DNA from: an uncultured Candidatus Melainabacteria bacterium
Lineage (GTDB): Bacteria > Cyanobacteriota > Vampirovibrionia > LMEP-6097
Length of the DNA stretch: 16,286 bases
Assembly (NCBI GenBank): GCA_937927525.1
Contig: CALBDR010000441.1
Location: 1 to 16,286, forward strand
Direction: 5' to 3'
The notes beneath the pieces were generated by a model that worked only from the letters and a program-made list of their open reading frames with translations, was not told the origin of the DNA and searched no databases. Positions 1-7,493 of the stretch are shown piece after piece. Every line of letters begins with the position of its first letter. Within the stretch, counting starts at the first letter, position 1. Position numbers and translations under genes: made by a program.

Positions 1-2302
1 CTAGTTCTGTATCAAAGTTCAAACCATCTCCCATAGTGCCATCAATATTATCAATAGCGTTTTCTAAGCCGGTAGACATTGAACCTGCATCTGCAATAAG
101 AGTCATTTCCTGCCCCAATGTATTACCGCTTCCATTCGTTTCATTGAGTATCTTATTATTAAATTCATTCATTGCGTCGATATAAGCTTTTCTATTTTCC
201 TCAGTATCATTAGCGATTAAGTCATTGTAAGCAGTTTTTAAATCTTTATAAGATGTCTGAACAGTTGACATTGAAAAGAAGTCTTCAAGAACTTTTTCCA
301 TATCATTTAAGATTGCTGATTCTACAGCCTCAGCTTTAGCTGGATCATTAAAAGCATTAGTTAAAGTTCCTAATTGTACTTGAATTTCTTGAAGTGAATC
401 TGCACCTTCAGCTCCTGTGTCAATAATATTAAATCCAGAGTCTAATTTAACAAAGTTTTGATCACCCATTTCTTGAGCTTTATTTTTTAATTCTTCCCCA
501 ATCACAGTAATAATCAATGACCCTACTGTTGGTCCTATGTGAAGAGGTGGGATTGAGTTGTCTTCTGGTAAGCTACCATCTGCTCTAGGAGTAGGCTTAG
601 GTTTAGTCGAATACTGAGCATTAATTCTACTTGCTTCAATTTGTTGTCCTGCATAAATATTTTTATGTGGGTCAGTCGCTCCCATGTCAAGATCATTTAC
701 AAAGAGTTCTAACTGATCATTAAAATTACCTATGTTAGATGTATTGTTATCGACATTAAATAAATTAGTTTCAAATTTATTTTTTAATGCTGCAACATCG
801 GCTGGGTTATTAATATCTGGAACTATATATGGTGTAATGCCGTTTTCAGCTTCAAACTTATCTAATTTTAGTGCTAAACCATCAATCGAGTTAAGTTCTC
901 TTTGCATAGTTTTCCAGTTATCTATTAATTCTTGTTCTGCTTGAGTTGGATCTCCTGAGATAGTATCAGGATCTAATGCAAAAGTCGGATCTTGAAGCAT
1001 AGCTTCGTATAAATATTTAACATCCCTGATATCCATTGATTTAGATGGGTCTTTAGCATTGCTGATATAGTCTTCAGGTATAGTCGTTACTTCATCTTTA
1101 AAAAGTTCAATTAATGAGGAAGAAGTTTTATCATCAAAACCTCTAGCAAAGCTATCATAAATTTCTTTCCCAGCGGCATCTGCTGAATCTGTAATAGATG
1201 AGAAAGCTATATTAGATAAGTTTCCATCTCCATAAGTACCAGCCTGGTCACCTGAAAGTAAGTCATAGAGACTTCTAGTGTCTTCGATGTATTTATCACT
1301 TGTTAAATCAAAACTTTCCAGGTATACATTTACCAATACTTCATAATCACTTCCAGTAACACCAAATTCAGCTTTATAGTCAGTGATGAATTGATTGATA
1401 TCATCTTCATATTCTTTATTTTGAATTTTATGAAGCATCTCATCGTCTTTGACGATTAAACTACCTGAGTTTAGTGCTCCAAGAATGGCATCATTTAAAA
1501 AAGCTTCTTTGAATACTTGTATATTTAATCCACCCAATTCAGCTGTATCAACACTAATAAAGTCGTTATTTATTTCGTCGAAGGCATCTAACTGATCAGC
1601 AGTGCTCATATTAATCCTGCCATCGTTTCCTAGTGAGAACTTATCCATGGTTCTGCCACCACTTAGAAGATATACCTCCTCTTCAGCATTACCAGTACCG
1701 TTATAAACACTATCTCCATCATGGATAATGTCTTGTAAGTTTTCTAAGGCGTCATTTGCTCCTAAGCTTACTGTTGAAGTATTAATACCGGTATCTAAAT
1801 TCATATCTCCGGTAGTTACTAAGCTGGTAGCATCAAATAAGGTTCCATTATTAATGGTGTTAAAGAAATCAGCTAAATCAGTAGTTGCTGGATCTATTAA
1901 GTCAGTATCATTTTTCAATGCTGTGGCTTTAAATTCTTTGCTATTAACTATGTCTGTAATGTTTCCTTCGAGTTGATTTAAGTAACCGAAGCTGACATCA
2001 TTTACATAATCTGCGATAAAGTCTAGTCTTTCACTTGCTGATTGAACATAGTAAGTTTGCTTAACTTCTTCCCAGTTCTCTGAAGTAGCTTGAGCATTTC
2101 CTGCTACTATGTTTTCATTTGTAATCTCATAACTTGTTAAAAATTGCACTTCCCCATTGTCTGAGACTTTTTGAATCTCATTGGGGCTGTTTTCTGAAGG
2201 GATTGTTGAGTCTAAAAACTCAATCACATCACTGGTTTTTTTGTCTAGATCGTTTATGGAGTTAGCTACGGCGCTGCCCAATCTAACATTATTCTGCTCC
2301 AT
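1..2302 (-). CDS. Large acidic protein of unknown function (partial, C-terminus beyond window)
   Basis: I do not recognise this protein. An uninterrupted frame of 767 codons runs from an ATG at 2302 off the left edge, so the C-terminus is missing. The visible part is strongly acidic, rich in Asn, Asp, Thr and Ser, has only about two tryptophans, and shows no cysteine in my translation. There is no Sec signal peptide or clear membrane helix at the N-terminus. A proline- and charge-rich linker lies near residues 566-587, followed by a short hydrophobic stretch (about 588-602, GPTVGSLIITVIG) and then an apparently helical region. No clear Shine-Dalgarno precedes the ATG. It is the last visible gene of a three-gene unit, 34 bases after the 205-residue gene. 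Composition suggests an exported or surface protein that leaves by a non-Sec route, but that is inference; a cytoplasmic structural protein is equally possible. The frame itself is secure. Confidence 0.8.
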   Translation of the reverse strand, partial: MEQNNVRLGSAVANSINDLDKKTSDVIEFLDSTIPSENSPNEIQKVSDNGEVQFLTSYEITNENIVAGNAQATSENWEEVKQTYYVQSASERLDFIADYVNDVSFGYLNQLEGNITDIVNSKEFKATALKNDTDLIDPATTDLADFFNTINNGTLFDATSLVTTGDMNLDTGINTSTVSLGANDALENLQDIIHDGDSVYNGTGNAEEEVYLLSGGRTMDKFSLGNDGRINMSTADQLDAFDEINNDFISVDTAELGGLNIQVFKEAFLNDAILGALNSGSLIVKDDEMLHKIQNKEYEDDINQFITDYKAEFGVTGSDYEVLVNVYLESFDLTSDKYIEDTRSLYDLLSGDQAGTYGDGNLSNIAFSSITDSADAAGKEIYDSFARGFDDKTSSSLIELFKDEVTTIPEDYISNAKDPSKSMDIRDVKYLYEAMLQDPTFALDPDTISGDPTQAEQELIDNWKTMQRELNSIDGLALKLDKFEAENGITPYIVPDINNPADVAALKNKFETNLFNVDNNTSNIGNFNDQLELFVNDLDMGATDPHKNIYAGQQIEASRINAQYSTKPKPTPRADGSLPEDNSIPPLHIGPTVGSLIITVIGEELKNKAQEMGDQNFVKLDSGFNIIDTGAEGADSLQEIQVQLGTLTNAFNDPAKAEAVESAILNDMEKVLEDFFSMSTVQTSYKDLKTAYNDLIANDTEENRKAYIDAMNEFNNKILNETNGSGNTLGQEMTLIADAGSMSTGLENAIDNIDGTMGDGLNFDTEL

Positions 2303-2336
2303 GACCGTATTTTAGATGAATTTAGTTAAGAATAGG

Positions 2337-2954
2337 TTAAGCTAGTAGCTTTTGTTCTTTCATGACATCAACTATATGAGTTGCTGAATTGAAGCAGGTT
2401 CCAGACCATAAAAATGAGTATTTTTTAAAGTAATTTAAGTATTCTTTTCTTAATTTCGTTAAGTGGACAAGAAATTGATTTTCTTTACTGACGCTTGAGT
2501 CAAAATTAAGGTATTTTAGTACAAAATCTCTTTGCGCAAATTCTTTTAATCTGAAGATTGAATTTGAGTCTTTTAGATCAACCTCAATGCTACTAATCAT
2601 TTCTTCAAGAACAATACCGACCTGGTTATAGGAAAGGGTATTAAGATCAATTAAATTTTCATTGAAAACAGTACTTACTGTTAGCTTGGTGATAGCTTGA
2701 TCATGAGCTTCATAATAGACATGACCGTGTGGTAGTTCTAATATGAATTCCCAGAGTCCCGTATCGCCATTAATGTATGCCTTAATAGTGACTTCATGCT
2801 CTTCAGAATTAGTAAGTTTAATGCCTTGTTCATAGTTTTTTTCTCTATCTAATGCAACTGTTAATGTATTTAAAAACTGAAGATTATTAGCTGCTAACTT
2901 TAAAACTTTTAAACTTTCATCGAGATTAAGTGATTGTGGTGAAAAATCTGTCAT
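2337..2954 (-). CDS. Hypothetical protein, 205 residues
   Basis: Unrecognised soluble protein. The N-terminal 35 residues look helical (Leu-rich, LDESLKVLKLAANNLQFL). Residues about 45-95 alternate in a way that suggests beta strands (ITKLTVSTVF, LWEFILELPHGHVYYEAHD). The rest looks helical with a basic C-terminal quarter. It has a single cysteine (C187), no signal peptide and no transmembrane segment. The start is well supported by AGAGGGA six bases upstream of the ATG. It lies 24 bases after the small upstream gene and 34 bases before the large acidic gene, so all three are probably co-transcribed. The size and position next to a large candidate export substrate would fit a dedicated chaperone or partner, but I see no signature of a known chaperone family. 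Confidence 0.8.
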   Translation of the reverse strand: MTDFSPQSLNLDESLKVLKLAANNLQFLNTLTVALDREKNYEQGIKLTNSEEHEVTIKAYINGDTGLWEFILELPHGHVYYEAHDQAITKLTVSTVFNENLIDLNTLSYNQVGIVLEEMISSIEVDLKDSNSIFRLKEFAQRDFVLKYLNFDSSVSKENQFLVHLTKLRKEYLNYFKKYSFLWSGTCFNSATHIVDVMKEQKLLA

Positions 2955-2960
2955 TTTGCT

Positions 2961-2967
2961 TCCCTCT
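2961..2967 (-). promoter_or_regulatory. Shine-Dalgarno site of the 205-residue gene
   Basis: AGAGGGA on the minus strand, six bases before the ATG at 2954. It is one of the clearer ribosome sites in this window and fixes that start. Confidence 0.6.
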
Positions 2968-2978
2968 AACTAAGCGTG

Positions 2979-3323
2979 TTATGTACTAGCCATTAATTCA
3001 GACTTGATTTTCCGGGCTTCACTAGTATCATGCCCATCGTCTTCACCTGATCCAAATCCTGAATCATTTTTAAAATTAATATTGCCTATGGCATTTTGAT
3101 CCATTGATGATGAAATTACTTCTGCGATATCAGTAGCTATATTAGGATCTTGGGTTATTTCACCTGTTTGAAGCTCTATGGTTAATTCTTCAATCTGTCC
3201 CTTGCTGGTATTTACAGCATCTGCATTTGCAGTTTTATCGACACTGATGGCTCTTCTATCTAGAAGCTCCTGAAGCTCTGGACTAAGCTGACGTGTTGAT
3301 AAGTTATTATTTATGCTGTCCAT
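2979..3323 (-). CDS. Small hydrophilic protein, about 114 residues
   Basis: Unrecognised. From the ATG at 3323 the product is 114 residues. The same frame can be extended to a TTG at 3371 (130 residues), but neither start has a good Shine-Dalgarno, so the start is uncertain. The protein is hydrophilic, acidic and cysteine-free, and lacks signal peptide and membrane segments. A short helical segment near the N-terminus (SPELQELLDRR) is followed by a Thr/Asp/Ile-rich middle and a Gly/Asp-rich, probably disordered, C-terminal stretch (GFGSGEDDGHD). It is the first gene of the unit with the 205-residue and large acidic proteins, starting 86 bases after riboflavin synthase. It resembles the large downstream protein in composition, which suggests a shared compartment or complex, but no function can be assigned. 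Confidence 0.65.
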   Translation of the reverse strand: MDSINNNLSTRQLSPELQELLDRRAISVDKTANADAVNTSKGQIEELTIELQTGEITQDPNIATDIAEVISSSMDQNAIGNINFKNDSGFGSGEDDGHDTSEARKIKSELMAST

Positions 3324-3409
3324 AGTAAAAAAACTTTTATCCCGATCCTTCTTACTAGCTTTTGATAACAAATAAAAATTAAGAATTAGTTATACCACTA
3401 TTCAGTCAC

Positions 3410-4012
3410 TTATGATTTTATTAAATAATTTTCAGAAAGCTTTTCCATATATTTAGCTAGAACATCTACTTCGATATTGACATTATCACCGCTTTTTAGG
3501 GATTTTAGGTTAGTTTTTTCCCAAGTCGCAGGAATTATCGTTACATAAAAATAGTCATTACCGACATCAACTACAGTGAGGCTTATACCAGAAATAGAGA
3601 TCGAACCTTTCTTAATAATATATTTCGTATAATTTTCAGGAATCTTAAAGTAAAGATCGTAACTACCATTTTGATCAATGACTTTATCCAGCTCTGCTAT
3701 GGTATCTACATGCCCTTGGACAATATGCCCACCGAGTCTATCTTCCGCTTTTAGACAGCGCTCTAGATTCACTTTTGATCCTAGTTCTAAGTCTTTTAAA
3801 GCTGTAACATCAAGAGTTTCTTTAACGGCTGTTACTTTAAATGACGAATCCGTGAAGGATGTTGCAGTTAAACAAACACCATTGATAGCTATGCTATCGC
3901 CTTCATGAATGTCTTCTAGTATTAGCTTTGCTCCGATACTTATATGTAAATTAGTATTTTCCCAGTCTAAGTTGAGAATTTTGCCAGTTTCTTCGATGAG
4001 TCCAGTGAACAT
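3410..4012 (-). CDS. ribE: Riboflavin synthase, alpha chain
   Basis: Catalyses dismutation of two 6,7-dimethyl-8-ribityllumazine molecules to riboflavin and a pyrimidinedione, the last step of riboflavin synthesis in the cytosol; the enzyme is a homotrimer of two-barrel subunits. At 200 residues it has normal family length. The first barrel starts with MFTGLIEE, carries GVCLT at 45-49 (C47 corresponds to the active-site cysteine of the family) and GGHIVQGHVD at 94-103. The second barrel carries KGSI (135-138) and GISLTV (142-147), then IIPATWEKTNL near 159-169. The start has a short AGG three bases upstream. It begins 13 bases after the PPIase stop, so it is probably co-transcribed with rplS and the PPIase. 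No FMN riboswitch lies in front and no other rib gene is in the window. Confidence 0.96.
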   Translation of the reverse strand: MFTGLIEETGKILNLDWENTNLHISIGAKLILEDIHEGDSIAINGVCLTATSFTDSSFKVTAVKETLDVTALKDLELGSKVNLERCLKAEDRLGGHIVQGHVDTIAELDKVIDQNGSYDLYFKIPENYTKYIIKKGSISISGISLTVVDVGNDYFYVTIIPATWEKTNLKSLKSGDNVNIEVDVLAKYMEKLSENYLIKS

Positions 4013-4025
4013 AAACCTAGTTTTA

Positions 4026-4754
4026 CTATATCATTTCTGCTTTAATGATCTTAACAGGATTAGAACAACCATCATCACCAGGAAATGGAGGAATGTTTTC
4101 TTTTACTATAGCTTTCACTACATCCATACCATCAATAACTTGACCGAAAATAGCGTAACCATATGGATCAACTCCACCTGCATCTAAGCTAGGTAGTGGT
4201 TCTAAGTCGATAAAGAATTGACAACTTGCGGAGTCTGGATCTGAAGTTCTTGCCATAGCCACAACACCTTCTTTATCGTGACGGAATTTAGTTTTCTCCA
4301 TCTTTATGTATCTAGTTTTATTAGTCTCTGGGTCAACGAAATTACCAGTTCCTGTACCATTGGGGCATCCGCCTTGTACTACGAAACCTGGGATAATTCT
4401 ATGGAAAACCAAACCATTATAGAAGCCTCTTTCGACTAAGTCTTTAAAATTACCAGCTGTTATTGGTGCTTCTTTAAGGTAAAGTTTGATTTTAATTTCA
4501 CCTTTTTCTGTTTTCAGAAGAGCAACGTCTTTAGCAGCTTCTGATTTTTCTTCTTTAGGTTTAAGTTCTTGTGATTCCATAGTTATTTTCTCATTAGAAT
4601 TTTGTTTTGAAGTATCTAAAGCAAAAACAGATGATGTTAGGAAGCTAACATTGATGATATAGAAGGCAAATAAAAAGAATATTGAGAGTTTATTATTACT
4701 CTGCAGCTTTTTCTGCTTCGGTATTTGCTGTAGCTTCTGGTTTTGCTTTTGCAT
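4026..4754 (-). CDS. Secreted cyclophilin-type peptidyl-prolyl isomerase
   Basis: Interconverts cis and trans peptidyl-proline bonds; the N-terminal signal places it outside the cytoplasmic membrane. After a basic n-region comes a hydrophobic stretch at about 23-45 ending SSVFA, a good signal peptidase I site; no lipobox cysteine is present. A charged Lys/Glu linker (about 46-75) leads into the cyclophilin domain (about 76-242): FHRIIPGFVVQGG at 117-129 with the catalytic-type Arg119, MAR at 167-169, SCQFFI at 177-182 and FGQV at 203-206. The tryptophan used by eukaryotic cyclophilins to bind cyclosporin is not evident, as in many bacterial forms. The ATG at 4754 overlaps rplS by 59 bases; the only other usual-type start upstream of the hydrophobic core is a CTG at 4706, so the overlap seems real or initiation is non-standard. 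Confidence 0.93.
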   Translation of the reverse strand: MQKQNQKLQQIPKQKKLQSNNKLSIFFLFAFYIINVSFLTSSVFALDTSKQNSNEKITMESQELKPKEEKSEAAKDVALLKTEKGEIKIKLYLKEAPITAGNFKDLVERGFYNGLVFHRIIPGFVVQGGCPNGTGTGNFVDPETNKTRYIKMEKTKFRHDKEGVVAMARTSDPDSASCQFFIDLEPLPSLDAGGVDPYGYAIFGQVIDGMDVVKAIVKENIPPFPGDDGCSNPVKIIKAEMI

Positions 4755-5151
4755 TTTCTTTAACTTTAATTTCTTTCTTTGCTGATTTACCAGCTAAAGC
4801 AGCATTTTGAATAGTTTTAAGTCTAGTAGCCTTAGTACCTACTCTACTTCTTAGATAATATAACTTAGCTCTTCTAGTTTTACCACTCTTAACAACCTTA
4901 ATCTTTCTGATTTTAGGTGAGTGCAATAGGAAAGTTCTTTCTATACCAATTCCTTGGAAAATTCTTCTGACTCTGAAAGTTTTATTAACTCCAGTACCAG
5001 AGATTCCGATAATTAAACCTTCAAAATACTGAGAACGTTCTTTCTTACCTTCCTGGATAATAGTTTCAACTTTAACAGTGTCACCAACTCTAACTTCAGG
5101 TGGTTGTTCTTTTAACTGTTTTTCCTCAATTTCTTTAATTAGTTGGTTCAT
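4696..5151 (-). CDS. rplS: Ribosomal protein bL19 with extended C-terminal tail
   Basis: Structural protein of the large ribosomal subunit at the interface with the small subunit. Residues 1 to about 113 are a canonical bL19: VRVGDTVKVET near 20-30, FEGLIIGISG near 43-52, RRIFQGIGIERTFLLHSP near 62-79 and RRAKLYYLR near 93-101. The family is usually about 115-120 residues; this one has 151, with an Ala/Lys/Glu-rich, low-complexity tail of about 35 residues. The last 19 codons of that tail overlap, in another frame, the start of the downstream PPIase gene. It ends with tandem TAA codons. The start is supported by GAGG seven bases upstream. It is the first gene of the minus-strand unit that continues with the PPIase and riboflavin synthase. 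Confidence 0.97.
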   Translation of the reverse strand: MNQLIKEIEEKQLKEQPPEVRVGDTVKVETIIQEGKKERSQYFEGLIIGISGTGVNKTFRVRRIFQGIGIERTFLLHSPKIRKIKVVKSGKTRRAKLYYLRSRVGTKATRLKTIQNAALAGKSAKKEIKVKENAKAKPEATANTEAEKAAE

Positions 5152-5171
5152 TATTATGCCTCGAATCTAAT

Positions 5172-5177
5172 ATTATA
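5172..5177 (-). promoter_or_regulatory. Candidate -10 element for rplS
   Basis: A perfect TATAAT on the minus strand, about 20 bases before the rplS start. It would give a leader of roughly 14 bases that includes the GAGG ribosome site. The -35 match about 17 bases upstream (ATGCAA) is poor. Based on sequence match only. Confidence 0.4.
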
Positions 5178-5271
5178 GTATTAATAATTTGTTTTTGCAT
5201 GTAATTTTTTAAGTTATTTAATATTTTAATTTCTGCTTAATCTATTTTTAAGAAGAACTATCAATAATAGC

Positions 5272-5277
5272 TATACT
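5272..5277 (+). promoter_or_regulatory. Candidate -10 element for the metalloprotease operon
   Basis: TATACT 18 bases before the start codon at 5296, in the AT-rich 144-base region between the divergent genes. No convincing -35 box is present, so this is tentative. Confidence 0.3.
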
Positions 5278-5295
5278 TATACCTGAGTAATTTAT

Positions 5296-6825
5296 ATGAA
5301 AAGACTTTCATTATTAATACTTTTATTTTTCTTTTTTAGCATTCCGGTTAAAGCCGCAGGTATTCTTGCTGTTTGTAATGATGGTGGCGATCCTAGTAAT
5401 TGCTCTAAAAATAGTATCCAATTCCCTACTTATGAGATTTCTGGAAATAAGGCAGTAGTTGAATATAGGATTGACCCTGGAAGTTTGGGGGACTTTAGCT
5501 CTGCTACTTTAGAATCTTCAGTTTCAGAGATCTTAAATACTTGGGAAGATGTTTCTAGTCTAGATTTCCAAGCCGAAGGAAATGGTTTTATAGCTTTTGA
5601 TGTGAATTCTAGTAATTATGAATCTATTCTTTTCCCCTCTTCGCCCCTAGGATATAGCCCAATAATTTTTGATGATACAGGCACTATACTTACGGACATC
5701 TTAGGCTCTGGAGCAAAACAAGATATTTTAGGCTTTGCAGCCGCACGTTTCTTTACGACTAGAAACGGAACCATTGAAAATATTTTCGAATCTCAGTCAT
5801 TAATTAATGGTTTTTTATTTACTTTAAGCAATAGACCTGATTTTAGCAGTCAAGATGATATGTTAGCTAATTTCAAGACTACTATTCTTCATGAATTTGC
5901 ACATATGGTTGGTTTGGATCATAGTCAGGGAGGGCAAATTGAAGATTTTCTTGACTTAGGGGCAAGCTTAAGTGAGTTACAGAAAAGTACTATTCCTGTT
6001 ATGTTTCCTATTGCTATAAACCCAACATTGCAGCTTCAGCGTGATGATATTGCTTCGGTAAATATCGGCTATCCGAAAAACTCGGTGGTAAGTGGTACTG
6101 CAAGTATTAGTGGCAGCGTTATTAATGGTAATGACGGTGTGAGGACAGCAAATGTAATTGCTTATAATATTGATGATCCTTTAGGTGAGTTAGTTAGTTC
6201 TGTTACTGATGTTGATGGTAAAGATCAAGGTAACTTTGTAATTCCTAATTTAAGTCCAGGTACTTATGTAATTAAAGTTGAACCTATTGCTGCTGATTTT
6301 GTAGGTGGTTCTATTGTCGGTATTCATGAACCTGATTTTGATACTTCTCTAATTCCTTCTGCCTTTTATAATGGTTCTGAAGATTTGCTTTTGGATCTAA
6401 ATTTAGATCAAGGTTTAAGTCAAGGCTTCCCGATAGTATTAACTGCTGGGCAAGCCCTTGAAAACCTTACAATCAATATAGGTGAAGACCCTAAAAGTTT
6501 TAGTCTTAGAGGGCGCGCTGTAAACAATCTTAATTTTCTCAATGTCGGTCGTAAGTCTAGAGCTAATTTAAGGATTGTGAAGGAAGGAACTGGAATAAGA
6601 CTAGTTACTCTCTCCAGTCCTAATCCTGAGCTTATTAGTTTTTCAAAGAATCCAGTGAGGGTCGGGAATAGACGCAAAGCTCGAAGAGTTAGAGTTAGGT
6701 TTAGACCCTTTAACGAATTCATTACAGCATTCCCTGAATTAAATAATTCGACTGTTGAGATTCCTATTACTGCGACTGACATAGTTACAGGAGATACTGT
6801 TACTACTAATATTGAGATTTTCTAA
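5296..6825 (+). CDS. Secreted matrixin-like zinc metalloprotease with C-terminal accessory domains
   Basis: Predicted extracellular or envelope zinc endopeptidase. An N-terminal signal peptide (MKRLSLLILL, hydrophobic to about 15, cleavage near KAAG at 19-22) precedes the catalytic domain. The metzincin motif HEFAHMVGLDH lies at 199-209: zinc ligands H199, H203 and H209, catalytic E200 and turn glycine G206. A Met-turn candidate follows at VMFP (235-238), then RDDIASVNIGYP at 249-260, as at the end of matrixin domains. Residues about 267-330 look like a carboxypeptidase-regulatory or Cna-B type beta sandwich (GNFVIPNLSPGTYVIKV). About 400-509 is a beta-rich, strikingly Arg-rich region (RNRRKARR-like near 458-468) that I cannot name. 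The only cysteines are C27 and C36, possibly a disulfide. It is the first gene of a three-gene operon; its TAA overlaps the next ATG. The substrate is unknown. Confidence 0.88.
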   Translation: MKRLSLLILLFFFFSIPVKAAGILAVCNDGGDPSNCSKNSIQFPTYEISGNKAVVEYRIDPGSLGDFSSATLESSVSEILNTWEDVSSLDFQAEGNGFIAFDVNSSNYESILFPSSPLGYSPIIFDDTGTILTDILGSGAKQDILGFAAARFFTTRNGTIENIFESQSLINGFLFTLSNRPDFSSQDDMLANFKTTILHEFAHMVGLDHSQGGQIEDFLDLGASLSELQKSTIPVMFPIAINPTLQLQRDDIASVNIGYPKNSVVSGTASISGSVINGNDGVRTANVIAYNIDDPLGELVSSVTDVDGKDQGNFVIPNLSPGTYVIKVEPIAADFVGGSIVGIHEPDFDTSLIPSAFYNGSEDLLLDLNLDQGLSQGFPIVLTAGQALENLTINIGEDPKSFSLRGRAVNNLNFLNVGRKSRANLRIVKEGTGIRLVTLSSPNPELISFSKNPVRVGNRRKARRVRVRFRPFNEFITAFPELNNSTVEIPITATDIVTGDTVTTNIEIF

Positions 6826-7493
6826 TGCTAAAGCTATTGGATTTAGAAATCAGAAACCCAGCTGATCTCAGTCTAGAAGACTATAAAATTGCTCAGCATA
6901 TAATTACTATGAATATTGAGCAACTAGTTCTAGCTGCTGAAAATCCTGATTATAAAAGAGTTCTAGAGGAAGCTTCTTGTATCATTCCAGATGGTGAATC
7001 CATTGCTTTTCTTTCTTTCTTGCTTGGTAAACCGGTTAAGAAATATGCAGGAATCGATTTAGCAAGTGATCTTCTTAATAATTCTGAAACGGTTGTTTTT
7101 TGGGGAGCCTCATCAGAAGTGAATGATAGTTTGAGGAATTCTTTTGATAATGGAGTATTTTTCCAAAATGGTTTTTATGATATTGAAGATGAAATTACTT
7201 TGATAAAAAAAATCCCTAAAGTTAAAGTTGATTTATTTTTAGTTGCACTCGGAAGCCCACGCCAAGAGATTTTTATAAATAAATATAAAGATTCTTTTCC
7301 AAATACAACCTTTATAGGAGTCGGAGGTTCTTTTGATATATGGGCTGGAAAGCTCACTAGGGCACCTAAGTATATGATTGATATGAAGCTTGAATGGTTA
7401 TATCGTATATACCAAGAGCCTTACAGAATTAAAAAGTTTTCGAAGAATTTATTCGCCTTACTGAAATTCTTGTTTTATAATGGCAATATATGA
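6825..7493 (+). CDS. WecG/TagA/CpsF-family glycosyltransferase (GT26)
   Basis: Membrane-associated cytoplasmic glycosyltransferase of the family that adds ManNAc or ManNAcA residues to polyprenyl-linked sugars in teichoic acid linkage, enterobacterial common antigen and capsule synthesis. Family signatures are present in order: TMNIEQL at 28-34, PDG at 55-57 with D56 at the catalytic aspartate position, LGSPRQE at 142-148, GVGGSFD at 165-171, RAP at 179-181 and LEWLYRIYQEPYRIKKF at 189-205, then a basic, hydrophobic C-terminus that probably binds membrane. At 222 residues it is slightly short but complete. The ATG overlaps the protease stop (TAATG), there is no Shine-Dalgarno, and translation is probably coupled. 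The sugar donor and acceptor cannot be read from sequence; no other polysaccharide gene is in the window. Confidence 0.93.
   Translation: MLKLLDLEIRNPADLSLEDYKIAQHIITMNIEQLVLAAENPDYKRVLEEASCIIPDGESIAFLSFLLGKPVKKYAGIDLASDLLNNSETVVFWGASSEVNDSLRNSFDNGVFFQNGFYDIEDEITLIKKIPKVKVDLFLVALGSPRQEIFINKYKDSFPNTTFIGVGGSFDIWAGKLTRAPKYMIDMKLEWLYRIYQEPYRIKKFSKNLFALLKFLFYNGNI

Noticed and set aside
732..944. Open frame on the plus strand inside the large minus-strand gene (also 1728-1976)
   Set aside because: Both lie antisense to one uninterrupted 767-codon frame, and their translations show no protein-like pattern.
3324..3371. TTG at 3371 as start of the small minus-strand gene
   Set aside because: No Shine-Dalgarno supports it and the added 16 residues are Lys/Ser-rich without clear function; the ATG at 3323 is preferred, though not proven.
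3678..4187. Two adjacent plus-strand open frames opposite riboflavin synthase and the PPIase
   Set aside because: They are antisense shadows of two clearly recognised genes.
6420..6782. Minus-strand open frame of 120 codons opposite the metalloprotease
   Set aside because: It lies wholly within a gene with a good signal peptide and metzincin motif; it has no ribosome site or recognisable product.
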